A stretch of 64,000 nt of DNA from Paenibacillus qinlingensis (GTDB taxonomy: Bacteria; Bacillota; Bacilli; Paenibacillales; NBRC-103111). Shown here piece after piece: positions 37,982-48,005 of the stretch. The notes under the pieces are model-generated. The model saw nothing but the letters and a program-made list of their open reading frames with translations. It was not told the DNA's origin and searched no databases. The position numbers and the translations under genes are program-made. Where the stretch lies: contig NZ_JABMKY010000001.1 in assembly GCF_013204845.1 (NCBI RefSeq), forward strand, positions 372,001 through 436,000, in the 5' to 3' direction. Numbering within the stretch: position 1 is the first letter of the stretch; every line of letters starts with the position of its first letter.

Positions 37982-39250
37982 TTACTCACTGGGAACCGGA
38001 GCTTGTCGACGCACGGAGGCCCCAAGTCTGACTAGCATATGTTCAATCCTATCATAACCTCTATCGATATGATGAATTTGCTCAACAATCGTTGTGCCAT
38101 GCGCAGCTAGACCGGCAATTACGAGAGCAGCACCAGCCCGTAAATCAGTCGCTTCAACAGTAGCTCCATACAACCTTGGCACACCACGAATAAAGGCTGA
38201 ACTCATATCTACGCGAATATCTGCCCCCATCCGGGACAATTCATCCACGTGCTTAAATCTACCTTCAAATATCGTTTCTTTCATCACACTTAATCCATCT
38301 GCTAGAGATAAGAGTACCATGACTTGTGATTGTAAATCCGTAGGGAAAGAAGGATGAGGCGACGTCACGATACGTTCAACTGCCTTGGGTCTAGCCTTGC
38401 AGCTTACATGTATTATATCACCGTCTGCGATGATTTGAACACCTGCACGCTTAAGCACATGGATAACCGAGGTTAAATGAGCAGGATTTACTCTTTCCAA
38501 AGTAATATTACCTCTAGTAGCCGCTGCAGCAACTAGAAAGGTCCCTGCAACAATACGATCTGGAATAATCCGATACGTGCACGGAGACAACGAAGTAACG
38601 CCACGAATCGTGATCGTATCCGTTCCTGCACCAATAATATCAGCGCCCATCGCATTCAAGAAATTTTGCAAATCCTGTATCTCTGGCTCGCGTGCAGCAT
38701 TATAAATCGTTGTCGTACCTTCCGCTTTCACAGCGGCCATCATAATATTCTCGGTCGCCCCGACGCTTGGAAAGTCCAAGAAGATCTCATTACCTTGCAA
38801 GGTTTCGGCAGAACAGACGATTTTATTGGCATATTCTTCAATCTCGGCTCCTAGAGCTTGCAAACCTTTGAGGTGCAAATCGATTTTTCGTTCGCCGATC
38901 GCACAGCCACCAGGTTGATATACCGTGACACTGCCGAATCTAGCGAGTAGCGGACCCATAAGAAAGATGGATGAACGCATCTGACCCATCAATTCTTCGG
39001 GGATGTGGGAGGAATGAACTGTGGATGTTGTAATGGTTACTGTATCCCCTTGCTGCTCGGCTCGACAACCAAGTGAACGAAGAATACGAAGCATGGTGTC
39101 GATGTCGAGCAGATTAGGAACATTGTGTAAAGTATGCGTACCACTAGCAAGTAAGCATGCAGCTAATATGGGTAATGCGGCGTTTTTAGCGCCGTGTATC
39201 TGGATGGCTCCCGTAAGAGGTCTTCCACCTTCGATAACGAGCTTCTCCAA
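37982..39250 (-). CDS. murA: UDP-N-acetylglucosamine 1-carboxyvinyltransferase
   Basis: First committed step of peptidoglycan synthesis; adds enolpyruvate to UDP-GlcNAc in the cytoplasm. 422 residues. The fosfomycin-reactive Cys116 lies in PGGCAIGER. The N-terminal GAKNAALPILAA motif binds substrate. The start is a TTG with GGAGGTGG seven bases upstream. It lies 15 bp after murB, so the two successive steps are encoded together. Firmicutes often have a second copy (murZ), not seen here. Confidence 0.97.
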   Translation of the reverse strand: MEKLVIEGGRPLTGAIQIHGAKNAALPILAACLLASGTHTLHNVPNLLDIDTMLRILRSLGCRAEQQGDTVTITTSTVHSSHIPEELMGQMRSSIFLMGPLLARFGSVTVYQPGGCAIGERKIDLHLKGLQALGAEIEEYANKIVCSAETLQGNEIFLDFPSVGATENIMMAAVKAEGTTTIYNAAREPEIQDLQNFLNAMGADIIGAGTDTITIRGVTSLSPCTYRIIPDRIVAGTFLVAAAATRGNITLERVNPAHLTSVIHVLKRAGVQIIADGDIIHVSCKARPKAVERIVTSPHPSFPTDLQSQVMVLLSLADGLSVMKETIFEGRFKHVDELSRMGADIRVDMSSAFIRGVPRLYGATVEATDLRAGAALVIAGLAAHGTTIVEQIHHIDRGYDRIEHMLVRLGASVRRQAPVPSE

Positions 39251-39265
39251 AATTCCACCTCCGAT

Positions 39266-40171
39266 TTACCTCTCACCCATTACCAGAACCTCAGGTACTA
39301 GCTTAATACCGTACGATTGCTCTACGATCTGCTGTACTTCGTTGATAAGAGTAAGAACGTCCTCGGCTGTAGCTTCTCCTGTATTAACAATGAAATTGGC
39401 GTGAAGCATAGAGATTTCTGCTCCACCGACACGTTTGCCTTTCAGACCTGCTTCTTCGATGAGCTTCGCTGCGAAGCCCCCTTCGGGGTTGCGGAATACA
39501 CTTCCTGCGCAAGCTAATTGCAAAGGTTGGGTCCGCAGTCGCCGATCTCGGTAAGCGGCCATAGCCCCAGCGATTTCGTTGCGGTCTCCAACCTGTAATT
39601 CAAAGACAGCCTCTGTTACAATGCCAGGCAATGTGTGCAAAATAGAATGTCGATAAGCATATTGTAAATCTTCTGCCTGCATGACGACCAATTCCCCTGT
39701 ATCCAGGATGACTTCAGCCTGCTTGAGTATGCGTGACACATCGGACCCGTGAGCCCCTGCATTCATGTAGACGGCGCCTCCCACTGTACCGGGGATTCCT
39801 GAAGCAAACTCCAGTCCGGTCAAACCTTCTTTGGCTGCGAGTACGGACAATTTAATGAACGAATAGGAACCTCCTGCATAGACCATTGCGCCTTCAAAAC
39901 GAAGGGTATCTAACGCGTTGCCTAGCTTAATTACGACGCCTCGAATCCCTTTGTCTCCGACAAGCAAATTGGAGCCCCTACCGATCACGGTCCAAGGTAC
40001 GCCTCGCTCATGAAGAAACTTAATGGATGCAGCTACCTGCTCTTTGGAGTGAGGAATAATCAAGCAATCAGCCGGACCGCCGATTTTCCAAGTGGTGTAT
40101 GGAGCTAGTCGTTCATTCGTTCTTATCTCGCCAATATTTGATGCCTTTAAGTCGGCTATTAACTTCTGCAT
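39266..40171 (-). CDS. murB: UDP-N-acetylenolpyruvoylglucosamine reductase
   Basis: FAD- and NADPH-dependent reduction that completes UDP-MurNAc. 301 residues. The FAD-binding segment GRGSNLLVGDKGIRG is near residue 62. The catalytic Ser is in AGSVFRNPEGG, which lacks the Tyr loop of type I enzymes, so this is type II as in Bacillus. The last catalytic Glu lies in the C-terminal VPEVLVMG. AAGGAGG precedes the ATG. A 212-bp spacer with its own possible promoter separates it from murG. Confidence 0.97.
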   Translation of the reverse strand: MQKLIADLKASNIGEIRTNERLAPYTTWKIGGPADCLIIPHSKEQVAASIKFLHERGVPWTVIGRGSNLLVGDKGIRGVVIKLGNALDTLRFEGAMVYAGGSYSFIKLSVLAAKEGLTGLEFASGIPGTVGGAVYMNAGAHGSDVSRILKQAEVILDTGELVVMQAEDLQYAYRHSILHTLPGIVTEAVFELQVGDRNEIAGAMAAYRDRRLRTQPLQLACAGSVFRNPEGGFAAKLIEEAGLKGKRVGGAEISMLHANFIVNTGEATAEDVLTLINEVQQIVEQSYGIKLVPEVLVMGER

Positions 40172-40383
40172 GGGAAAACCTCCTTCACAGAACGTAGGGC
40201 GAAATGTAGAGGTGTAAGATTTGAGTCATACATGTTCTGACATTTCATTCATAAGGAGCTGAGCGAAGTCGGCCGTTCTTCGTTCCTTGTTCACTTATGA
40301 AGCCTTAGGTGTCTGTCACGGTTATAGTGTAGTTTATGTAAAATCGGTTAGAGTGTGACAATCGCCTATACGCTTTAACAAAT
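40172..40383. other. Spacer between murG and murB
   Basis: No gene is seen. TTCATAAG at 40248-40255 and CTTATGAA at 40294-40301 form an 8-bp inverted repeat around a smaller CGAAG/CTTCG stem. A possible promoter lies at 40333-40361. In most Bacillales these genes are closely spaced. Confidence 0.45.
40333..40361 (-). promoter_or_regulatory. Possible promoter of murB-murA-ftsQ
   Basis: TTGTCA (40356-40361), 17 bp, CATAAA (40333-40338) on the minus strand. The -35 is good and the -10 has two mismatches. It would allow these three genes to be expressed apart from the long mra transcript. Confidence 0.45.
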
Positions 40384-41454
40384 TCACAACGATTTGCTAT
40401 GCGCTTCAATCAATTTTACGATAGCAGCTACGGCATCACTCTCATTACGTGATTGCATCGCTGCTTTATACGTCTCACGGTTCTTGTAAAGTGCTTCGAC
40501 ATGATCGGCAAGCCCGTCAGCGGTTAAATCTTCTTCCTGAATCACATCGGCATAACCTGCCTTTTGAAAGGATGCCGCATTCAATATCTGATCGCCTCGA
40601 CTAGCTTGAAGGGATAGCGGAATTAACAGCATGGGTTTCTCTAAACCTAGAAACTCAAAGATAGACGTTGCACCAGCTCGAGAGATCACAAGGTCCGTCA
40701 TCGCAAGCACATCAGGAAGCTCTTCGTTCAAGTACTCAAATTGCTTATAGCCACGGGTAGAAAGATGCTCAGTAGACACATTCCCTTTGCCACACAGATG
40801 CACAATTTGAAATTGTTGGAGTAAACGAGCTAAGTTACTGCGTACAGCTTGATTCAGCACATGTGAACCCAAACTTCCACCCATGACTAATATAACTGGT
40901 TTTTGTGAATGGAACTCACAAAGTTGAAGTGCACGCGAGGCTTTACCACTGTTCATATGTTCACGGATCGGCAAGCCTGTAAGAACAGACTTCCCACCTT
41001 TAATATGCGAAAGGGATTCAGGAAATGTCACACAGACCTTCGTTGCAAAAGGAATCGAAATTTTATTCGCCAGTCCTGGCGTCATATCGGATTCATGGAT
41101 TATAACAGGAATATTGTTCATACGGCTCCCAAGAACGACAGGAACGGAAACGAACCCGCCCTTCGAAAAGACAATGGCGGGTTTCAAACGTTTAAGTAAC
41201 CGATACGATTCATAAACACCTTTCATGACTTTAAATGGATCTTTTATATTTTTGAGATCAAAATATCGACGCAATTTCCCTGATGAAATCGGATAAAAGG
41301 GAACCCCTTCTCGATCAATGATCTCTTTTTCAATACCTGTAGCCGAGCCTATGTACTTGACATCCCAACCTTGCTGCTTCAGCTTATGCATCAGCGCTAA
41401 GTTAGGGGTAACATGGCCTGCGGAGCCACCTCCGGTAAATACAATTGTCTTCAT
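40384..41454 (-). CDS. murG: Lipid I N-acetylglucosaminyltransferase MurG
   Basis: Adds GlcNAc to lipid I at the inner membrane face, giving lipid II. About 356 residues, GT-B fold. The N-terminal glycine loop GGGSAGHV (about residues 7-14), the HESDMTPGLANK motif and the donor-site segment SRAGATSIFEFLGLEKP are diagnostic. The ATG at 41454 has AGGGGA upstream and fits the family start; the frame runs upstream into spoVE. It begins 7 bp after spoVE. Confidence 0.97.
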   Translation of the reverse strand: MKTIVFTGGGSAGHVTPNLALMHKLKQQGWDVKYIGSATGIEKEIIDREGVPFYPISSGKLRRYFDLKNIKDPFKVMKGVYESYRLLKRLKPAIVFSKGGFVSVPVVLGSRMNNIPVIIHESDMTPGLANKISIPFATKVCVTFPESLSHIKGGKSVLTGLPIREHMNSGKASRALQLCEFHSQKPVILVMGGSLGSHVLNQAVRSNLARLLQQFQIVHLCGKGNVSTEHLSTRGYKQFEYLNEELPDVLAMTDLVISRAGATSIFEFLGLEKPMLLIPLSLQASRGDQILNAASFQKAGYADVIQEEDLTADGLADHVEALYKNRETYKAAMQSRNESDAVAAIVKLIEAHSKSL

Positions 41455-41461
41455 TCCCCTG

Positions 41462-42559
41462 TCACCTCGAATAGCGGGATATATTAAGCAGGATGCCAAC
41501 GGATGTCAGCATGAGCGTCAGTGATGACCCCCCTGCACTTATGAAAGGCAGCGTAATGCCTGTTACAGGAAACATTCCAATAACAACGCCGATGTTAATA
41601 ATAACTTGAACAGCGATCATGCCGATAATACCTACTGCAATTAAACTGGCAAATGTATCTGGTGCCGTAATCGCCGCACGCATCCCCCGCCATACTAAGA
41701 TGGTGAAGAGCAGCAGAACCAACGTACCTCCAATGAAACCAAGTTCTTCCGCGATAATAGAAAAAATAAAATCAGTTTGCGGTTCTGGTAAGTAACTATA
41801 CTTTTGCCGGCTCATTCCGAGTCCAAGACCTACTAGTCCGCCTGGTCCAATTGCGTATAAAGATTGAATAGATTGATAACCAGCACCAAGTGGATCCTGC
41901 CAAGGGTCGAGAAAGGCTGTTATCCGTTTAAGACGGTATGGAGCGGCAATAACGAGTCCAATAAAACCCGCAACCCCTATCATACCTAGATAGGAAAGAT
42001 GAAGCAATCTCGCACCAGCCGTGTAAATAATTAAGAGTGACGCGCCTACAAGTACGACTCCCGTTCCTAAGTCCGGCTGCAGCATAATCAAACCGAATGC
42101 CAATCCCATAATACCTAGAGGCGGCATCAACCCTTTGGTTAGTAGTGTAATCTTGGACTGATTTTCGGCCAGCATCTTGGAAAGAAAGAGAATCATCCCT
42201 ATTTTCATAAATTCAGAAGGTTGAATCCCGAAAGCTCCGATGCCTAGCCAACTTCTGGCCCCGCCACGAATCACACCGATACCAGGAATCAAAACAATGA
42301 CCAACATACCAAAGCACACAAACAAGGCCAACTTAGCAAATCGTTTCCACACCAAATAATCCACATTCATCGTGAAGAACATCGCTACAATTCCTAGTAC
42401 GGCGAAGATCAGTTGTCTTTTTAAATAATAAAAAGAATCACCAAACTCTCGAAATGCAAGTACACTACTAGCGCTGTAGACCATAATAACGCCGATTGTC
42501 AAAAGCAGCAAGGTCGGAATAATAATCCAAATGTCAGGAGCGGAGCGTGCTTTACCCAT
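41462..42559 (-). CDS. spoVE: SEDS glycosyltransferase SpoVE/FtsW type
   Basis: Polytopic membrane peptidoglycan polymerase of the SEDS family. About 365 residues and ten hydrophobic segments. IGAFGIQPSEFMKIGMILFL carries the FtsW/RodA/SpoVE core, and MFPVTGITLPFISAGGSSL is the C-terminal signature. The catalytic Asp region is QPDLGTGVVL. By position (between murD and murG) it is the spoVE locus, whose product makes spore cortex. A division role as FtsW cannot be excluded. The ATG at 42559 has GAGGTG six bases upstream. Confidence 0.92.
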   Translation of the reverse strand: MGKARSAPDIWIIIPTLLLLTIGVIMVYSASSVLAFREFGDSFYYLKRQLIFAVLGIVAMFFTMNVDYLVWKRFAKLALFVCFGMLVIVLIPGIGVIRGGARSWLGIGAFGIQPSEFMKIGMILFLSKMLAENQSKITLLTKGLMPPLGIMGLAFGLIMLQPDLGTGVVLVGASLLIIYTAGARLLHLSYLGMIGVAGFIGLVIAAPYRLKRITAFLDPWQDPLGAGYQSIQSLYAIGPGGLVGLGLGMSRQKYSYLPEPQTDFIFSIIAEELGFIGGTLVLLLFTILVWRGMRAAITAPDTFASLIAVGIIGMIAVQVIINIGVVIGMFPVTGITLPFISAGGSSLTLMLTSVGILLNISRYSR

Positions 42560-42615
42560 TACAGACACCTCTTTGTCAGTTGTGGGCCTCCTAATAAAAA
42601 GTGGATAAGCCCTAC

Positions 42616-44010
42616 TTAAAGGTTATGCACGGACTCCTTAAACATGCGTCCCCTGTCCTCATAGGATGGAAACATATCCCAACTTGCACAAGCAGGTGAG
42701 AGAAGCACAATGTCTCCTTCCTCACTCATTTGCCAGGCAAGCTGCACGGCTTGTGAAACCGCGTCCGCTGCATCCTTAGCAGTATCGACGGTTTGCACCT
42801 TACTAATCCCTGCCAATTCAGCAATATGCCTGATTTTCTCTTTGGTTTGCCCTAAAGTGACAATTCCTTTGATGCGCTCCTTAAACGTAGGTAATAGATC
42901 CATGTAATCCGAGCCGCGATCCAATCCGCCAGCTATCAAGATCACAGGTTGATTAAAAGCTTCAATACTCACTATGGAAGCGGCAGCATTCGTTGCTTTA
43001 GAGTTATTATAAAAGCTTACGCCACCAAGTTCTCTCACAAGCTCTAGACGGTGTTCTACGCCTTGAAACTTTCTTAACTCATCAGTTATCACAGACAGTT
43101 CTACGCCAGCTGTAATGGCCGCTGCAGCGGCTGCCAACGCATTGGCGACGTTAAAGCTTCCGGGTATGCCCATTTCAGTAGCTGGCATAATCGATTGAAT
43201 CGATCCCTGACCGTTCGCATACACAAGACAGTCGGTTTCTGCATCCAAATAGACGCCATAAGTAAGCTTTTCTTTCATAGAGAAATGAAATTGTTTCGCT
43301 TTCAGATTCGGCATGAGACGTCGACACACTTCGTCATCCCAATTCAAAATTGCGGTGTCAGCCTCTGTTTGATTTTCAAAAATTTTGGCTTTAGAGGCAA
43401 TATAATCGTCCATGGACCCATGATAATCCAGATGTGTTTCAAATACATTTAACAATAGGCCAATGTTTGGACGGAAAGCTGTTGTGCCTTTTAGTTGAAA
43501 AGAGCTTAATTCAACAACCATCCAATTCTCAGCTGTCACTTCAGGTGTAGCTTCGGTTAACGCACGGCCAATGTTCCCTGCAACAACTGGTTTCAAGCCC
43601 GCCGTTTCCAGCATCAAACCGATCAGTGTTGTAGTCGTTGTCTTTCCGTTAGAGCCAGTGATCCCAATAATGGGCGCTTCACAAAATTGATAAGCCACCT
43701 CAACTTCAGTCACAACCTCGATACCTAGTTCTTCTGCTTTACGAATAGGGTCTACCGAATACGGAATCCCTGGATTTTTGACAACTAGCGCAACCCCCTC
43801 ATGCACAAGGGACTCCGGATGAAACCCGCATACAACAGAAATACCCAGAGCCTCCAACTCGTCGGCTTCAGGGCACGCACTTCGTTCCTTTTTGTCATTG
43901 ACAGTGACGAGAGCTCCTTTTTGATGAAAAAGCTTAGCTGCAGCGACACCGCTGCGAGCCAAGCCAAGTACAATCACTTCAAGTCCACGATAATCCCGCG
44001 GATGCCTCAT
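42616..44010 (-). CDS. murD: UDP-N-acetylmuramoyl-L-alanine:D-glutamate ligase
   Basis: ATP-dependent addition of D-Glu to UDP-MurNAc-L-Ala. 464 residues. A Rossmann-like N-terminal domain (VIVLGLARSGVAAAKLFH) is followed by the ATP loop GITGSNGKTTTT near residue 119. The Mur-ligase motif NPGIP and the C-terminal domain block LSPACASWDMF are also present. GAGGTG precedes the ATG. mraY stops 3 bp upstream. Confidence 0.97.
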   Translation of the reverse strand: MRHPRDYRGLEVIVLGLARSGVAAAKLFHQKGALVTVNDKKERSACPEADELEALGISVVCGFHPESLVHEGVALVVKNPGIPYSVDPIRKAEELGIEVVTEVEVAYQFCEAPIIGITGSNGKTTTTTLIGLMLETAGLKPVVAGNIGRALTEATPEVTAENWMVVELSSFQLKGTTAFRPNIGLLLNVFETHLDYHGSMDDYIASKAKIFENQTEADTAILNWDDEVCRRLMPNLKAKQFHFSMKEKLTYGVYLDAETDCLVYANGQGSIQSIMPATEMGIPGSFNVANALAAAAAAITAGVELSVITDELRKFQGVEHRLELVRELGGVSFYNNSKATNAAASIVSIEAFNQPVILIAGGLDRGSDYMDLLPTFKERIKGIVTLGQTKEKIRHIAELAGISKVQTVDTAKDAADAVSQAVQLAWQMSEEGDIVLLSPACASWDMFPSYEDRGRMFKESVHNL

Positions 44011-44013
44011 TTT

Positions 44014-44973
44014 CTACAACACCTCATTCATATATAATCCGAGCACAGCAAGCACTAGACCTACGACCCAGAAAGTAATTACAACTCGCCACTCTGACCA
44101 TCCCACCAACTCAAAGTGATGATGGATGGGACTCATTTTGAACACGCGTTTCTTCCTTGTTTTGAAAGAAACAACTTGAATGACAACAGATAGGATTTCT
44201 ACTAAGAAAACTCCACCAATAATAGCAAGAAGCAGTTCTGCTTTCGTTAAGATGGCAACGGCCACAAGTCCACCACCGATCCCCAAAGAGCCGGTGTCAC
44301 CCATGAATACTTTGGCAGGATGCGCATTGAAGACGAGGAATCCAAGTACAGCACCAACCATTGCTGCTGAGAAGATCGCTGCTTCTGGCTGTGTATTATT
44401 CATAGCAATAATGGTGTAAGCCCCAAATGCAATTGCACTTGTCCCTGCTAACAAACCGTCCAAACCATCTGTGAAGTTAACGGCATTCGAAGCACCTAAC
44501 ATCAAGATGGCCATTAACGGGAAATACAACCAACCGGCATTCATATGATACGAAACGAACGGCACATAAATATCTGTGCTATGTCCTTGCATAACGAGTA
44601 AATAACAGACAATGGCCGAAATCAATAATTGACCGAAAAGCTTCTGCTTTGCTGTAAGTCCCAACGAACGCTTAAAAATAATTTTAATATAATCATCAAG
44701 GAAGCCCACAAGTCCATAACCTAATGAAGCTATTAATAAAATGAGTAAATCTGTATTTTTGTCAGCAAAACGAAGTGTAGCCAAGGAAAGCGCGAGTAAA
44801 ATAATGACGCCGCCCATCGTTGGTGTACCTTGTTTTTTGAGATGACCTTGCGGGCCATCCTCACGAATTTGCTGACCAAATTTCATCCGTCTTAAAATAG
44901 GTATACATAATGGCCCCATGATTAGCGCAAGCACAAATGCTACACCCATTGTTAATAATACCGCGTTTTCCAC
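44014..44973 (-). CDS. mraY: Phospho-N-acetylmuramoyl-pentapeptide transferase
   Basis: Transfers phospho-MurNAc-pentapeptide to undecaprenyl phosphate, giving lipid I. 319 residues, about ten membrane helices. Motifs: DDYIKI, NFTDGLDGLLAG, FMGDTGSLGIGG and PIHHHFELVGW. The start is a GTG with AGGGGG eight bases upstream. Its cytoplasmic substrate is made by the neighbouring murE, murF and murD products. Confidence 0.98.
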   Translation of the reverse strand: MENAVLLTMGVAFVLALIMGPLCIPILRRMKFGQQIREDGPQGHLKKQGTPTMGGVIILLALSLATLRFADKNTDLLILLIASLGYGLVGFLDDYIKIIFKRSLGLTAKQKLFGQLLISAIVCYLLVMQGHSTDIYVPFVSYHMNAGWLYFPLMAILMLGASNAVNFTDGLDGLLAGTSAIAFGAYTIIAMNNTQPEAAIFSAAMVGAVLGFLVFNAHPAKVFMGDTGSLGIGGGLVAVAILTKAELLLAIIGGVFLVEILSVVIQVVSFKTRKKRVFKMSPIHHHFELVGWSEWRVVITFWVVGLVLAVLGLYMNEVL

Positions 44974-45024
44974 GTTGGTTCCCCCTGCTCATTTCCGTCA
45001 CTCTATTTCAAAAATTGCAATCTA

Positions 45025-46407
45025 TTAGGCTAATAAGCTTTGGACAACCTGCTCCAGCCGCATCCCGCGCGAGCCCTTCACGAGCACGAGATCCTCGGGG
45101 CTTGCGAGTGCTGCGAGCTCCTCCGCGAGCTGCGCCTTGTCGTCGTAGGCGCGCACCTGCGCCTGCGGAAAAGCGTTAGCCGCTTCATCCGCGATGAAGC
45201 GCCCGAGACGCCCGAACGTGAAGACGTAGTCTACACGTTCCGGAGACAACATCGCGCCAATGCCGCGATGGAACTGCTCTTCGTGCTCGCCAAGCTCCAG
45301 CATGTCGCCGAGCACGAGGAACTTCCGACCGAAGCCGCTCAGCTGCTCGGTCAGGGCTATCGCCGCCCGCATCGAGGCGGGGCTGGCGTTGTACGCATCG
45401 TTAAGCACGGTCAGCCCAGAGGCTGCCGTGAGCTTCTCGATGCGCATGCTTGTCATCTGCAGCGCGCGAAGCCCCGCTGCAACTGCACTTGGCGTGACGC
45501 CGAAGGCCTCGCCGACGGCTATGGCCGCGAGCGTGTTCACCACGTTATGCGTGCCAAGCAAGGGAATAAACAATTCCTCGTACCCGGGGGAATTAATGGT
45601 GAAGTAAGCGCCATCCGCATCCATCCGGATATCGGTGAGGTAACGATCATTATCGTGGCCTTGGCCGAAACGAATGCGACGCAACCCCTCTGGCAGATCC
45701 AGCTCGCCCAGTGCTTGTTCAATTAACGGTTCATCCCCGTTATAAATGATCAAGCTGTCACTCGGCATGCCAGTAACAATCTCCGTTTTCGCACGGGCGA
45801 TTTCATCTCTGGAACCTAGCTGAAGCATGTGCGACTCACCAATCATGGTGATAATTGCGGCTTCCGGCTCTGCGATTTCAGACAATAAAGCAATTTCGCC
45901 ACGCCCGCTCATGCCCATCTCTACGACGGCAAATTGCGTCGTTTCTTCAAGAAGCAAGAGTGTAAGTGGTAAACCAATATGGTTATTCAGGTTTCCCTTT
46001 GTTTTATGAACCTCATAAGTGCTTCCTAGAACAGCTGCAACCAAATCTTTGGTTGTCGTTTTCCCATTACTGCCAGTAATGCCGATGATTCGCACAGAAA
46101 GCTCTTGGCGGTATGATTTAGCTAAATCCTGAAGGGCTGTTAGTGTATCCTCGACAGGAATGTAAGGTACACCGCTTGGCGCCGCACCATGGTCATCTTG
46201 CCAGAGGATGGCCGCAGCCCCCTTCTGATAAGCATCTTCCGCATATTGGTGACCATCGAAATTTTCGCCGATAAGCGGGATAAACAGACTGCCTGACTGA
46301 ATGGAACGTGTATCGGTAGAAACCCCTTTAATCAAAATGTCGCCATGAGCGCCGGACACCTCGCTGCGGAGCATCGCTGCTATTTGACTTAATGTACGCT
46401 GAATCAC
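45025..46407 (-). CDS. murF: UDP-MurNAc-tripeptide:D-alanyl-D-alanine ligase
   Basis: Adds D-Ala-D-Ala, completing the UDP-MurNAc-pentapeptide. 460 residues. The ATP loop is GITGSNGKTTTKDL near residue 110. The C-terminal third has NDAYNASPASMRAA and VLVKGSRGMRLE. The GTG start overlaps the murE stop in a GTGA, so translation is coupled. The 3' 500 bp (45040-45540) is clearly GC-richer than the rest of the gene and its neighbours. Confidence 0.97.
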   Translation of the reverse strand: MIQRTLSQIAAMLRSEVSGAHGDILIKGVSTDTRSIQSGSLFIPLIGENFDGHQYAEDAYQKGAAAILWQDDHGAAPSGVPYIPVEDTLTALQDLAKSYRQELSVRIIGITGSNGKTTTKDLVAAVLGSTYEVHKTKGNLNNHIGLPLTLLLLEETTQFAVVEMGMSGRGEIALLSEIAEPEAAIITMIGESHMLQLGSRDEIARAKTEIVTGMPSDSLIIYNGDEPLIEQALGELDLPEGLRRIRFGQGHDNDRYLTDIRMDADGAYFTINSPGYEELFIPLLGTHNVVNTLAAIAVGEAFGVTPSAVAAGLRALQMTSMRIEKLTAASGLTVLNDAYNASPASMRAAIALTEQLSGFGRKFLVLGDMLELGEHEEQFHRGIGAMLSPERVDYVFTFGRLGRFIADEAANAFPQAQVRAYDDKAQLAEELAALASPEDLVLVKGSRGMRLEQVVQSLLA

Positions 46408-47894
46408 TGTGTTCTCCCCCTTATCGCAACCTTAGCCACCAAACGATCGTCGAAATCATGCTTGACACCCATGATATCCTGATACGTTTCGTGGCCTTTT
46501 CCCGCTATCAATATTACATCTTTAGGGCCTGCCTCTTCAATAGCCTTTTGTATCGCTTTTTTACGATCAGCTAACAAAATGTACTGATTTTCTGGGTAAT
46601 TAACTTCTTTGAGCCCCGGCTCAATATCTGCCAGAATCGCATCTGGATCTTCCGTGCGCGGATTATCAGACGTCACATAAAGAAGGTCGCTATAGTGTGC
46701 AGCAACTTTTCCCATGATGGGACGCTTCGTTTTGTCACGATCCCCTCCACAACCAAACACGGTGATGATTTTCCCTTCGGCAAACTCACTTACCGTAGAG
46801 AGGGCATTCTCTAAACCATCTGGCGTATGTGCATAGTCAACCAACACCAGAAAATCCTGGCCCTCGTTGACAACTTCCATTCTACCTTCTACCACTGCGA
46901 TACGTTCTACACTCGTACGGATAGCCTCTAAGGGAATCCCTTCCGCTAAGGCAGCAGTAATTGCTCCTAACACATTGTACACATTGAATTTCCCTACCAA
47001 TTGCATGCGAAAGAAAGCTTCTCCAGCGAAGGAATGCAGCTGAAACTCAGTCCCTTGGGAAGTCATCCGAATATCGGAAGCGCGAACATCACAATCGTTT
47101 TCAATACCGTACGTAATGACTTGAGCCGCTGTTAAACGACGAAACGTCTGAGATGCCTCATCGTCCCCATTCAGAATCGCATATTGGCGAGCATTTGGAT
47201 CCTCGAAAAAACTATTGCCTAGGCGAGAGAATAGCAATCCTTTTGCTGCAGCATAACCATCCATCGTTTTGTGATAGTCCAGATGATCTTGTGTCAAATT
47301 GGTAAATATGCCTGAACGGAACTGAATCCCCTTCACTCTTCCCATATCAAGACCATGCGAAGAGACCTCCATGATACAATAATCGGTCCCTGCATCCGCC
47401 ATTTTTCTTAGAATACGCTGAAGCTCCAAAGCTTCCTGTGTATTCGTCGCTTTATTTTCTATGTAGTCATCACCAATTTTGATATGGATATTGCCCATTA
47501 GTCCTGTTACTTTGCCTTGATCCGCGATGATTTTCTCTAGAATATACGTAGAGGTTGTTTTACCATTCGTCCCCGTAATACCGATAATTTTAAGCTCTTT
47601 GCTGGGATATCCGAAGAAATGGGCAGATAGAGCCGCCATCGCATATCTGGCATCTTTGACAACGAGTTGAGGGACAGGCAGATCCAGTACTCTCTCCGTA
47701 ACAAGCGCAGAAGCCCCGAGCGCAATCGCTTTGGGGGCATAGTCGTGGCCATCAGCTGTCAAGCCAGGGATGCACAGAAACAAATCTCCCTGTTTTATTT
47801 TACGAGAGTCTGCCTCAATCCCCGTGATCTCCGTGTCTTTATCGCCATGTATATGGGTAATGAGCAGTGCGGAAGCAAGCTCCTGCAGTTTCAT
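46404..47894 (-). CDS. murE: UDP-MurNAc-L-Ala-D-Glu:meso-diaminopimelate ligase
   Basis: Adds the third residue of the stem peptide. About 496 residues. ATP loop GITGTNGKTTSTY near residue 109. The C-terminal specificity motif reads SDNPRTEDP, the DNPR form for meso-DAP and not L-Lys. This agrees with the DAP genes at 17-21 kb. The ATG at 47894 has GAGGG six bases upstream; the frame opens two codons earlier with a TTG. Confidence 0.97.
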   Translation of the reverse strand: MKLQELASALLITHIHGDKDTEITGIEADSRKIKQGDLFLCIPGLTADGHDYAPKAIALGASALVTERVLDLPVPQLVVKDARYAMAALSAHFFGYPSKELKIIGITGTNGKTTSTYILEKIIADQGKVTGLMGNIHIKIGDDYIENKATNTQEALELQRILRKMADAGTDYCIMEVSSHGLDMGRVKGIQFRSGIFTNLTQDHLDYHKTMDGYAAAKGLLFSRLGNSFFEDPNARQYAILNGDDEASQTFRRLTAAQVITYGIENDCDVRASDIRMTSQGTEFQLHSFAGEAFFRMQLVGKFNVYNVLGAITAALAEGIPLEAIRTSVERIAVVEGRMEVVNEGQDFLVLVDYAHTPDGLENALSTVSEFAEGKIITVFGCGGDRDKTKRPIMGKVAAHYSDLLYVTSDNPRTEDPDAILADIEPGLKEVNYPENQYILLADRKKAIQKAIEEAGPKDVILIAGKGHETYQDIMGVKHDFDDRLVAKVAIRGRTQ

Positions 47895-48005
47895 AAGCAA
47901 CCCTCTCTTCCTAGATTTATCTAACTATTATGGACAATTTTATGCAAGTAGAAAAGCTAAACATGTCTTATTCGCAAATCTTTTTTTGAGTTTTGTGCAA
48001 GTCTT

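Noticed and set aside
45040..45726. A 228-codon open frame on the plus strand
   Set aside because: It lies wholly antisense to murF in its GC-rich part, where long chance frames are expected. It has no ribosome site and a Arg/His/Leu-rich, non-protein-like composition.
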